64,000 nt of DNA from Amycolatopsis taiwanensis DSM 45107 (GTDB lineage Bacteria; Actinomycetota; Actinomycetes; Mycobacteriales; Pseudonocardiaceae): contig NZ_JAFB01000032.1 of assembly GCF_000519205.1 (NCBI RefSeq), positions 41,575-105,574 on the forward strand. Reading direction: 5' to 3'. The notes beneath the pieces were generated by a model. That model was not told the DNA's origin. It ran no database searches and saw only the letters and a list, made by a program, of their open reading frames with translations. Positions 40,691 to 48,344 of the stretch are shown in pieces. A program made the position numbers and the translations under genes. How positions within the stretch are numbered: position 1 is the stretch's first letter; each line of letters begins with the position of its first letter.

Positions 40691-42088
40691 ATGCAGTCCG
40701 ACCTTGACACCTTCCTCGCCCAACCCGGCCGCGATGACCGCATCGCCGAGGTGCGCCGGGAGATCGACGAGCGCGGCGTCAGCTACATCTATCTCCAGTT
40801 CGTGTCGGTGACCGGCCGGATCATGGGCAAGGGCGTTCCCGCCGCCCACTGGGAACGGTTCGCCCACGACGGCTTCCAGCTCGTCTACGGTGCGACCGCG
40901 AACCTGTTCATCGACCGGCACGGCGACTACATCGGCTACGGCCCCGAGGCGCGCGAGCTGGTGGGAGTGCCCGATGTCGAGACCTTTCGCGTCCTGCCCT
41001 GGGATCCCCGGACGGCCCGCGTGTTCTGCACCTTGTTCCGGGGCAGGGAGGAGGACGTCGACCCTGCCGCGTACCTGACGTCCGACTGCCGGGGCAACCT
41101 CAAGCGCATCCACCAGGACTTCGAGCGCGAGACCGGGCTTCACCTGCGTGTCGGCACCGAGCCGGAGATGATGTGGCTCAAGCTGAACCCGGACGGAACG
41201 CCTTCGGTCGAGGGGAAGACGAAACCCTACTGCTACCACATCGACCAGTTCTCCGAGCTGCAGCCGCTGATCCACCGGGTGATCTCCTACGGCACGGCGA
41301 TGGGTCTGGACATGATCCAGGGCGACCACGAGGACGCCCCCGGCCAGTTGGAGCTGAACTGGCAGTTCGACCGGGCGGAACACACCGCGGACCGGCTCAC
41401 CACCTACCGCCAGATCTGCAAGCAGGTCGGCCGGGAGTTCAACGCGTTCCCCTGCTTCATGCCGAAGCCGTTCACGGGCGTTTCGGCGAACGGATGCCAT
41501 CACAACATTTCGTTGTGGGAGGGCGAAACCAACGCGTTCCTGCCGGACGGGGACAACCCGCGGATGCCGAGCAAGCTGGGGCTCACCGCGATCGGCGGAG
41601 TGCTGGCGCATCTCGACGCCCTCACCTGCCTCACCGCGCCGACGGTGAACTCGTACCGGCGCTTGTGGGACACCGGTTTCTGGGCGCCGCTGTTCGCCGA
41701 CTGGGGATTCCAGAACCGCACCACGGCGCTGCGCGTCAGCGCTCCCGGCCGGTTCGAGTACCGGTCGGTCGACTCCTCGGTCAACCCCTACCTGTCGATG
41801 GCGGGCCTGTTGGTCGCGATGGGCGACGGCATCCGGCGCAACCTCGACCCCGGTCCCCCGGAGGAGCGAAACATCTACGAGGCCATCTCCGCGGGGAAGG
41901 AGGTGCGCAGGATTCCGATGACCCTCGGCGATGCCCTCGCCGCACTACGGGACGACGAGGTCATGCGCACCGCGCTGCCGGGCGAGATGTTCACCGTCTT
42001 CGAGCACTACAAGCGGGACGAATGGGAGCGCTTCTGCGCGGCCGTCACCGACTGGGACGTCAAGGAGTACCTGGACGTCCTTCCCTGA
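40691..42088 (+). CDS. gmaS: Glutamine synthetase homologue, probable gamma-glutamylmethylamide synthetase
   Basis: Protein of 465 residues with the glutamine synthetase fold. ATP/metal-site blocks: VGTEPEMMWLKL (about 157), HEDAPGQLELNW (about 213, fits the NxxGQxE-type site), FMPKPFTGVSANGCHHNISL (about 256) and LRVSAPGRFEYRSVDSSVNP (about 345). It is not a housekeeping GlnA; it belongs to the GlnT/GmaS-like branch found with glxBCD/mgsABC. In the N-methylglutamate pathway GmaS joins methylamine to glutamate with ATP, giving gamma-glutamylmethylamide. The three mgs genes follow at once and the mgd genes diverge from it. ATG 40691 follows GGAGTAGGAGGCGG. Activity as a plain glutamine synthetase cannot be excluded from sequence alone. 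Confidence 0.87.
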   Translation: MQSDLDTFLAQPGRDDRIAEVRREIDERGVSYIYLQFVSVTGRIMGKGVPAAHWERFAHDGFQLVYGATANLFIDRHGDYIGYGPEARELVGVPDVETFRVLPWDPRTARVFCTLFRGREEDVDPAAYLTSDCRGNLKRIHQDFERETGLHLRVGTEPEMMWLKLNPDGTPSVEGKTKPYCYHIDQFSELQPLIHRVISYGTAMGLDMIQGDHEDAPGQLELNWQFDRAEHTADRLTTYRQICKQVGREFNAFPCFMPKPFTGVSANGCHHNISLWEGETNAFLPDGDNPRMPSKLGLTAIGGVLAHLDALTCLTAPTVNSYRRLWDTGFWAPLFADWGFQNRTTALRVSAPGRFEYRSVDSSVNPYLSMAGLLVAMGDGIRRNLDPGPPEERNIYEAISAGKEVRRIPMTLGDALAALRDDEVMRTALPGEMFTVFEHYKRDEWERFCAAVTDWDVKEYLDVLP

Positions 42089-42120
42089 GCCAGTACCGGA
42101 ACCTGTGAGGGAGAAGGCCG

Positions 42121-43050
42121 ATGTGCGGGATAGCCGGCATCATTTACAAGAATCGCAGGGGCAATGTGGGGCGCGACATGACGGCGATGCTGCAGGCGAT
42201 GAAGCATCGCGGGCCGGACTCGACGGGTTACGCGCTCTACGGCGAACGCAGTGAGTTGCTGGTGATGCGGTTCAAACTTGCCGATCCCCGGGACGCGGCT
42301 GACTTCTCCTACCCGGAGCGGCTGGCCCGCAGCCGCCGGGAGGTGGAGTCGCGCCTGGCCAAGATCGGCGCGACGGTCGACCGTTTCGACGGAGAGTCCG
42401 AGTACGCCTACCGCGCCACCTTCCGCTACGAGGGCGAACTCAAGCCGCTGGCCGACTACGTCGAGGACGTGCCCGGCATCGAGGTGCTCTCCCTCGGGCA
42501 CTCCCTGGAGATCGTGAAGGATCTCGGCGACGCGAACACCGTGGCGGCCCAGTACGGGCTGGCGGACTTCACGGGCACGCACGCGATCGGTCACGTCCGG
42601 ATGGCCACCGAGTCCGATGTGGACATAGCGGGGGCGCATCCTTACTGGGCCTACCCGTTCTCCGACGTGGCCGTCGTACACAATGGACAACTGACCAACT
42701 ACCACCAGTGGCGCAGGCGCCTCGAGCGCCTCGGCCACCGGTTCCAGTCCGAATGCGACTCCGAGATCATCGCCGTCTACCTGGCACAGCGCATGGCGGA
42801 CGGGGTGCCGCTGGAAACCGCGATGAAGCAGAGCCTCGACGAGTTGGACGGCGTGTTCACCTACCTCGTCGTCACCGAGGACGCCCTCGGCGTGGCCAAG
42901 GACGAGATGGCCGCCAAGCCTCTCGTGCTGTACGAGGCCGACGACCTGGTGGCGCTCGCATCCGAGGAAGGCGCGATCCGCGAGGTGCTCACCGAAGAGA
43001 TCGACACGTACGACCCGTACGAGAGGGAGGTGCTGGTGTGGCGCAGGTAG
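42121..43050 (+). CDS. mgsA: N-methylglutamate synthase subunit A (class II amidotransferase)
   Basis: Glutaminase-type Ntn hydrolase of 309 residues, equal to GlxB/MgsA. The catalytic Cys2 follows the initiator Met in MCGIAGIIYKNRRG, then AMKHRGPDSTGYALYG (about 26), IGHVRMATESDVDIAGAHPY (about 156) and VVHNGQLTNY. It would release methylamine (or ammonia) from the gamma-glutamyl amide and feed it to the synthase subunits. The stop overlaps the start of mgsB by 13 bases. In this family an insertion of about 60 residues after the first motif is seen here as well (ADFSYPERLARSRREVES). Context with mgsB, mgsC and gmaS is decisive. Confidence 0.9.
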   Translation: MCGIAGIIYKNRRGNVGRDMTAMLQAMKHRGPDSTGYALYGERSELLVMRFKLADPRDAADFSYPERLARSRREVESRLAKIGATVDRFDGESEYAYRATFRYEGELKPLADYVEDVPGIEVLSLGHSLEIVKDLGDANTVAAQYGLADFTGTHAIGHVRMATESDVDIAGAHPYWAYPFSDVAVVHNGQLTNYHQWRRRLERLGHRFQSECDSEIIAVYLAQRMADGVPLETAMKQSLDELDGVFTYLVVTEDALGVAKDEMAAKPLVLYEADDLVALASEEGAIREVLTEEIDTYDPYEREVLVWRR

Positions 43051-43838
43051 TGGACACGCCCGCGGCCGGCACGGGCCGCTACGACATTCGCGGCCTGGCG
43101 GACCCGGACGCGGTCGCGCCAAGGACGGCAACGGTTGCCGGTGGCACGGCCGAACTCGACGCGGCGGAACTGAGTACCCGGCAGATCAATCTGGAACTAC
43201 GTAGGCTGCTGCACGACGAGGGCGTCACCGACGTGACATTGCGGAACACGCGGGCGCAGCATTCGATCGCGGTCGGGCTGCTGCTGCGCTGCCGAATCCG
43301 CATCGAGGGCAGCCTCGGCTACTTCGGATGCGGCCTCATCGACGGGCCGGAGATCCACATTACCGGCCGGGTCGGGTGGTCGGTCGCGGAGAACATGATG
43401 TCCGGCGTGGTCGTGATCGACAAGAACGCCGGCTCGCTGACCGGTGCCGCGCTGCGCGGCGGCGACCTCGTGGTGCGCGGCCACGTCGGCGCTCGCACCG
43501 GTATAGACCAGAAGGGCGGCACGATCATCGTCGGCGGGAAGGCCGGCTCGATGACCGGGTTCATGATGCAGCGTGGCCGCCAGATCATCTGCGGCGATGT
43601 GGGCCCCGGCGTGGGCGATTCCATGTACGACGGCGCGATTTACGTCGCGGGCAAGGTGGCGTCGCTGGGCGTCGACTGCGTGGAGGCGGAGTTCACCGAC
43701 GCCGACCAGGAGCTGATCGACCGCAAGTTCCGGATCTATCGGCTGGACAAACCGGACTCGTTCCGCAAGTTCGTCTGCGGCCGGAAGCTGTGGAACTACG
43801 ACAGCCTGGAACCCAACGAGCGCAAACTCGTCCTTTAA
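43038..43838 (+). CDS. mgsB: N-methylglutamate synthase subunit B (GXGXG domain)
   Basis: Subunit of 266 residues equal to GlxC/MgsB, corresponding to the C-terminal beta-helix (GXGXG) domain of glutamate synthase. The repeat pattern is clear: GSLGYFGCGLIDGPEIHITG, GSLTGAALRGGDLVVRGHVG, GTIIVGGKAGSMTGFMMQRG and RQIICGDVGPGVGDSMYDGA (about 95-210). It is a structural subunit that connects amidotransferase and synthase sites. Start is the GTG at 43038, inside the end of mgsA, with GGGAGG ahead. The protein continues with FVCGRKLWNYDSLEP at the C-terminus, conserved in these subunits. Confidence 0.9.
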   Translation: MAQVVDTPAAGTGRYDIRGLADPDAVAPRTATVAGGTAELDAAELSTRQINLELRRLLHDEGVTDVTLRNTRAQHSIAVGLLLRCRIRIEGSLGYFGCGLIDGPEIHITGRVGWSVAENMMSGVVVIDKNAGSLTGAALRGGDLVVRGHVGARTGIDQKGGTIIVGGKAGSMTGFMMQRGRQIICGDVGPGVGDSMYDGAIYVAGKVASLGVDCVEAEFTDADQELIDRKFRIYRLDKPDSFRKFVCGRKLWNYDSLEPNERKLVL

Positions 43839-43860
43839 AGGAATTGTATTGTGGTGGTTT

Positions 43861-44036
43861 GCGTGGCGGTGCGGGTAGCGGAACCTGAGGCGGTTTCTCG
43901 CTCCGGGATCGCCTCCTCATGAATGTCCAATTCACCATGTCGGCGCTGTCCTCGCGAGAAACCACCTCAGAACTTGACTGCAGAGTGCAAGCTGACGGCC
44001 CCACCGCAAGCGGCTCCGCCGCTTCGAAACACCAAG
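43861..44036. repeat. Structured intergenic element before mgsC
   Basis: A 217-bp gap between mgsB and mgsC holds two things. CTGAGGCGGTTTCTCGC (43885-43901) and GCGAGAAACCACCTCAG (43954-43970) form an inverted repeat with one mismatch and a 52-base centre. At 44001-44036 the sequence ACCGCAAGCGGCTCCGCCGC, followed by a GAAACACCAAG tail, recurs before tdm at 59.8 kb, as does GCGTGGCGGTGC (43861). AAGCGGC/GCCGCTT can fold into a hairpin. Confidence 0.55.
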
Positions 44037-44055
44037 CCTGGCAAGGAGTTGTGGC

Positions 44056-45471
44056 ATGAGTACGTCGAACGGGGACACCGCGCGCCCGCTGGGGCACAGC
44101 AGCATCTTCACGCCCGAGGTCATCAGCGACATCCACACCAAGGCAGAACTCGGTCGCTACCGCATGCGCGGTTTCTCGATGTTCAAGCCGATTCCGCACT
44201 GGGACGAGCTGATGTTCATGCCGGGCACGCTCACGCGCTTCGTCATCGAGGGATATCGCGAGAAGTGTGAAACGAAGACCGTGCTCGGCGCGCGGTTCGC
44301 GAAGAAACCCCTTGAACTGGACATTCCGGTGTACATCACCGGAATGAGCTTCGGGGCACTGTCGCTGGAGGCCAAGATGGCGCTGGCCAAGGGCGCCTCG
44401 ATGGCCGGAACGGCGACCTGTTCCGGTGAGGGCGGCATGATCCCGCCTGAACGCGACCTGTCCACCAAGTGGTACTACCAGGTGATCCAGAGCCGGTACG
44501 GGTTCAACCCGCACCACCTGATGCTGGCCGACGGTGTCGAGTTCTTCATCGGACAGGGCTGCAAGGTCGGCCTCGGCGGTCACCTCATGGGCCAGAAGGT
44601 CACCGAGCAGGTGGCGGAGATGCGCTCGCTGCCACCCGGGATCGACCAGCGCAGCCCGGCGCGGCATCCCGACTGGCTCGGTCCGGACGACCTGTCCCTG
44701 AAGATCCAGGAGGTCCGGGAGGCCACCGACTACCAGGTGCCGATCCAGCTCAAACTAGGGGCGGCGAGGGTCTACGACGACGTGCGCATGGCCGCGAAGT
44801 GCGGGCCCGACATCATCTACCTCGACGGCGCGGAGGGTGGCACCGGCGCGGGGCCCCACATCGCGGCGGAGGAAACCGGCATCCCGCTGATGGCGGCGAT
44901 TCCCGAGGCGCGCCGCGCGCTGGAGGACGTCGGACTCGCCGACGAGATCGACCTGGTCGTCGCGGGCGGGATCCGCAACGGTGGCGACATCGCCAAGTGT
45001 CTCGCGCTCGGTGCGAAGGCCGTCGCGATCGGACACTCGGCGTTGATGGCGCTCAACTGCAACAAGGAGATCCCCGGCGTTACCGATTACGAGGGAACGA
45101 TCGGCGTCAAGGCGGGCAAGTGCTATCACTGCCACACCGGACGTTGCCCGGTCGGCGTCGCCACCCAGGACGTCGAACTCCGGAAGCGGCTGCGCGTGGA
45201 TGACGCGGCCGAGCGTGTGTATAACTTCCTACACACCCTGACCCTCGAAGTGCAGATGCTGGCGAGGGCGTGTGGCAAGACCAACGTGCACAGCCTCGAA
45301 CCCGAGGACCTCTGCGCGCTGACCACGGAAGCCGCGGCGATGGCCAGGGTCCCGCTCGCCGGAACCAACTACGTGCCGGGCGTGACCGAGGAGCACGCGC
45401 TCGGGGAGATCAAACGATTGCTGGAGAAGCACGTCGTGAACGACACTCTGGGCGGAGGGCCGAATGTCTGA
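44056..45471 (+). CDS. mgsC: N-methylglutamate synthase subunit C (FMN, glutamate synthase domain)
   Basis: FMN- and 3Fe-4S-binding synthase subunit of 471 residues, equal to GlxD/MgsC. TIM-barrel blocks: TGMSFGALSLEAKMALAKGA (about 96), CSGEGGMIPPERD, LKLGAARVYDDVRMAAKCG (about 232), IYLDGAEGGTGAGPHIAAEE (about 254) and AGGIRNGGDIAKCLALGAKA (about 299). The iron-sulfur cluster cysteines lie in GKCYHCHTGRCPVGVATQD (about 354). It makes N-methylglutamate from 2-oxoglutarate and the methylamine released by MgsA. ATG 44056 follows CAAGGAG. The 3-prime end overlaps the next gene by eight bases. Confidence 0.92.
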   Translation: MSTSNGDTARPLGHSSIFTPEVISDIHTKAELGRYRMRGFSMFKPIPHWDELMFMPGTLTRFVIEGYREKCETKTVLGARFAKKPLELDIPVYITGMSFGALSLEAKMALAKGASMAGTATCSGEGGMIPPERDLSTKWYYQVIQSRYGFNPHHLMLADGVEFFIGQGCKVGLGGHLMGQKVTEQVAEMRSLPPGIDQRSPARHPDWLGPDDLSLKIQEVREATDYQVPIQLKLGAARVYDDVRMAAKCGPDIIYLDGAEGGTGAGPHIAAEETGIPLMAAIPEARRALEDVGLADEIDLVVAGGIRNGGDIAKCLALGAKAVAIGHSALMALNCNKEIPGVTDYEGTIGVKAGKCYHCHTGRCPVGVATQDVELRKRLRVDDAAERVYNFLHTLTLEVQMLARACGKTNVHSLEPEDLCALTTEAAAMARVPLAGTNYVPGVTEEHALGEIKRLLEKHVVNDTLGGGPNV

Positions 45472-45910
45472 AATGGACACTTCGCGGCGGCGACTGTCCG
45501 GTGGCAAGAGCATCGACACCGAGGAGCTGAGCGGGCGGACGTTTCCCTACCAGTTCGATCGTTCCGTCGTCGAGGACGTCGATCTGAACGCCGCCACGCC
45601 GGGCGAGGACCTCAACTGGCTCGAGGACGTCACCCTCATGACCGAGGACGGGGTCAACGCGGTCTTCGACCGGTACACCAACGCGTTTTTGAAGATATAT
45701 TTCGACATTCCCGAGGGGCGTGAGGACGAGTACGCGCGCAAGGTGCTGATCAAGCACTTGCAGGAGGGCAACTCGTACGGGATCTGGCTGAAGCGCAGGC
45801 ACGCGAAGTTCGCTCAGCCCGAACTGGGCTCCTGGCGCCCGGACTCCGAGACGGTGGGGGAGGACTGGACACCGCCCGTGCTCGACGGCTGGCGACCGTC
45901 CGGCCACTGA
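45464..45910 (+). CDS. Hypothetical protein of the mgs operon
   Basis: Protein of 148 residues that I cannot assign to a known family. It is soluble and acidic, with FPYQFDRSVVEDVDLNAATP in the first third, TEDGVNAVFDRYTNAFLKIY in the middle and KRRHAKFAQPELGSWRPDSE near the end. There are no cysteines for a metal site and no membrane segment. It begins inside the last codons of mgsC, so it is surely part of the operon, and ends 26 bp before the APC permease gene. An accessory or assembly role for the synthase is a guess from position. Confidence 0.7.
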   Translation: MSEMDTSRRRLSGGKSIDTEELSGRTFPYQFDRSVVEDVDLNAATPGEDLNWLEDVTLMTEDGVNAVFDRYTNAFLKIYFDIPEGREDEYARKVLIKHLQEGNSYGIWLKRRHAKFAQPELGSWRPDSETVGEDWTPPVLDGWRPSGH

Positions 45911-45936
45911 GACCTTCAGCCGCGAAGGAGCGGACC

Positions 45937-47538
45937 ATGGCAGAGTCCACCCGCCGCCCGGTGCCTGCGCAGGCCGTCGCGATTCCGCAGGACGGCGGCC
46001 TCGTCCGCACGATCAGCTGGACCGGTGCCTTCTGGATCGCCAGCGGTGTTCCCGCGCTGGTCCTGTTCTCGATCGGATCGATCGCCGCGACGATCGGCAC
46101 CCCGTCGGTGCTCGTGTGGGCGCTGTCGGTGTTCTTCGGGTTGATCCAGAGCTTCACCTACGCCGAGATCGCCGGCATGTTCCCGCAGAAGTCCGGGGGA
46201 ACCTCGGTGTACGGCGCGATGGCCTGGGTGCCGTACTCGAAGTTCGTGGCGCCGGTGTCGGTGTGGTGCAACTGGCTGGCGTGGTCGCCGGTGCTCACGA
46301 TCGGCGCGGGGCTGGCCGCCGGCTACCTGCTCACGGCGCTGTTCCCGGCGGACGCGGCGATCAACACGTGGTCGGTCACCCTGCTGGATCTCGGGTTCCT
46401 CAAGGACGGCCTCGCGGTCCGGTTCAACGCCCAGTTCCTCATTGGAGCCGCGTTGCTGCTTCTGGTGTTCGCGCTGCAGCACCACGGTGTCCTCCGGGCC
46501 GCGCGAGTGCAGATGGTGGTGGGTATCGCCGTACTGGTCCCGTTGCTGCTCGTCGGGTTGGTGCCGCTGCTCGGCGGCGATGTGGCGCGACACAACTTCG
46601 CGCCGTTCGTGCCGCTCAACGGAGCATGGAATCTCGGCGGAGGGACGCTTTTCGCGGGTGGGTTGTTCCTCGCGGCGTGGTCGGCGTATGCCTTCGAGAC
46701 CGCGGTCTGCTACACCCGGGAATTCAAGAATCCCGGCCGTGACACCGCGAAGGCGCTCTTCTCCGCCGGCGGGGTCTGTGTGGTGATCTACCTGCTCGTG
46801 CCGTTCGCCTTCCAGGGTTCGCTGGGCGTGGAGCGGCTGGTGAGCCCCGGCATCGTCGACGGCACCGGGGTCGCCGGCGCGATGGTCGACATGATCGGCG
46901 GCGGCGCGTTCGTCGGCAACCTCCTGATCGTCATGCTCATCCTGGCGCTGCTGCTCACCATCATGACCACGATGGCGGGCTCCTCGCGCACGCTGTACCA
47001 GGGTGCGCGGGACGGCTGGCTGCCGCGCTATCTCGGGCGGGCGAACAAACACGGCGCACCGACCAGGGCAATGTGGACAGACCTCGGCTTCAACCTCGTT
47101 CTCCTCCTGCTCAGCGACTACGTGTTCGTGCTCGCGGCGTCGACCGTGTGCTACATGGTTTTCAACTTCCTGAACCTCAATGCCGGCTGGTTGCACCGGG
47201 TGGACAACGGTCACCTGGAACGGCCGTGGCGCGCGCCGACCGTGCTGATCGTGGCGGGGACGGTGCTGGCCTTCGTGAACGCCTTGTTGCTCGGCTGGGG
47301 ATCTTCGGTATGGGGGCCCGGTGCACTGTGGACCGGACTCGTGGCCGCCGCGCTGGTCGTTCCGGTGTTCGCCTACCGCCACTTCGTCCGGGACAAGGGG
47401 GTTTTCCCGCCGTCGATGTACGAGCAGACCGGCGGTTCCGTGCCGGTGCGGAAGGCGGGCATGCGGCCGTATCTGACGCTCGCGGGTGGTGTGGCGATGG
47501 TGGCGCTCGGCCAGGTCCTCGCGCACGTGTCGGGATGA
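45937..47538 (+). CDS. APC-family amino acid/amine permease
   Basis: Membrane permease of 533 residues with about twelve to fourteen helices, amino acid-polyamine-organocation superfamily. Helix 1 shows WTGAFWIASGVPALVLFSIG, and FGLIQSFTYAEIAGMFPQKSGG near residue 68 is the conserved APC segment. Helix 6/7 region: FLAAWSAYAFETAVCYTREF (about 244); later SRTLYQGARDGWLPRYLG (about 349). As last gene of gmaS-mgsABC it probably imports a pathway substrate: methylamine, N-methylglutamate, gamma-glutamylmethylamide or glutamate. ATG 45937 follows GAAGGAG. It ends head-to-head with the XRE-cupin regulator gene. Confidence 0.88.
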   Translation: MAESTRRPVPAQAVAIPQDGGLVRTISWTGAFWIASGVPALVLFSIGSIAATIGTPSVLVWALSVFFGLIQSFTYAEIAGMFPQKSGGTSVYGAMAWVPYSKFVAPVSVWCNWLAWSPVLTIGAGLAAGYLLTALFPADAAINTWSVTLLDLGFLKDGLAVRFNAQFLIGAALLLLVFALQHHGVLRAARVQMVVGIAVLVPLLLVGLVPLLGGDVARHNFAPFVPLNGAWNLGGGTLFAGGLFLAAWSAYAFETAVCYTREFKNPGRDTAKALFSAGGVCVVIYLLVPFAFQGSLGVERLVSPGIVDGTGVAGAMVDMIGGGAFVGNLLIVMLILALLLTIMTTMAGSSRTLYQGARDGWLPRYLGRANKHGAPTRAMWTDLGFNLVLLLLSDYVFVLAASTVCYMVFNFLNLNAGWLHRVDNGHLERPWRAPTVLIVAGTVLAFVNALLLGWGSSVWGPGALWTGLVAAALVVPVFAYRHFVRDKGVFPPSMYEQTGGSVPVRKAGMRPYLTLAGGVAMVALGQVLAHVSG

Positions 47539-47548
47539 CCCGCGCGGC

Positions 47549-48205
47549 TCATCCGCCCGGGGTCACCGACTTGACCGCCAAGAACTGGATGGGCAGCGTG
47601 ACCAGCTCACCGGGGCCGTGCATGACCTCGCCGACGAACTGGATCGTGTCTCCCGGTTCGAGGAGATAGCGGGCACTTCCGTAGCAGTACTCCATCTTTC
47701 CGCTGATCATGAAGATCAGCTCGGTGCCGGCATGCTGGTAGAGCGGGAACGTCTCGGTCCGTTCGGTCAGCGTGACGAGAATGGGTTCGAGGCTGTCGTG
47801 CGGGGCGCGCATGGTGCCGAGGAGTTGGTACCGGTGGCCGGGGCCGGAGTTCCGGTGATGGATGTCGAGCCCGCTGCCGGCCTTGACGAACACGATGTCC
47901 TGGTCCTCGGACAGCCCCCGGAAGAACGCGGTGACCGGAACCGAGAGCGACTCGGAGAGCCGGGCCAGCGTGGTCAGGCTGGGCAGGGTCTGCCTGTTCT
48001 CGATCTTGGAGAGCATGCCTTTGGACAGGCCGCTCTCGATCGCGAGTTTGCCGACCGTCCAGCCGCGTTTCAGGCGGAACTCGCGGACGCGCTCGGCGAG
48101 GACGGTGCCGAGTGCCTCGTCCAAACCCATGCTCTCGCCGTCTTCGGCGAGTTCCACGCTGTCGTCAACCGGCATCGGGTCTCCACGTGTCTCCGGGGCA
48201 GCCAT
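47549..48205 (-). CDS. XRE-family regulator with C-terminal cupin domain
   Basis: Regulator of about 218 residues: helix-turn-helix of the XRE type at about 35-90 (WTVGKLAIESGLSKGMLSKI, then PSLTTLARLSESLSVPVTAF) and a cupin domain behind it (LTERTETFPLYQHAGTELIF, YLLEPGDTIQFVGEVMHGPG). This build is that of PuuR-like regulators, which sense small amines or amino acids. The gene lies convergent to the APC permease of the amine operon. Its own promoter carries a copy of the shared motif (48273-48296), so it is the prime candidate for the protein that binds those sites. ATG 48205 has only a weak AAGG upstream; ATG 48175 is the alternative. Confidence 0.9.
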   Translation of the reverse strand: MAAPETRGDPMPVDDSVELAEDGESMGLDEALGTVLAERVREFRLKRGWTVGKLAIESGLSKGMLSKIENRQTLPSLTTLARLSESLSVPVTAFFRGLSEDQDIVFVKAGSGLDIHHRNSGPGHRYQLLGTMRAPHDSLEPILVTLTERTETFPLYQHAGTELIFMISGKMEYCYGSARYLLEPGDTIQFVGEVMHGPGELVTLPIQFLAVKSVTPGG

Positions 48206-48272
48206 GTATTTACCTTGATGAAACCATGCCCACCTTTGCGTCCCGGACCACGGGTGAAGGGCCTCCAGGATT

Positions 48273-48296
48273 GTCCATAGTTTACTACGAGTAGAC
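48273..48296. promoter_or_regulatory. Shared operator-like motif, XRE-cupin promoter
   Basis: On the minus strand GTCTACTCGTAGTAAAC, 68 bp before the regulator gene, differs from GTCCACTCATAGTAAAC before tmm at two positions out of seventeen. The site is also partly symmetrical, with GTC near both ends. Autoregulation is the simplest reading. Confidence 0.5.
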
Positions 48297-48344
48297 AGAC
48301 GTGCTTCAAAGTGCGGCGGATGCGATGGCCATCAAGACCGGCGA

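Noticed and set aside
40691..42088. Housekeeping glutamine synthetase glnA
   Set aside because: Length and fold fit the superfamily, but linkage to mgsABC and mgd and the diverged sequence favour the GmaS/GlnT branch.
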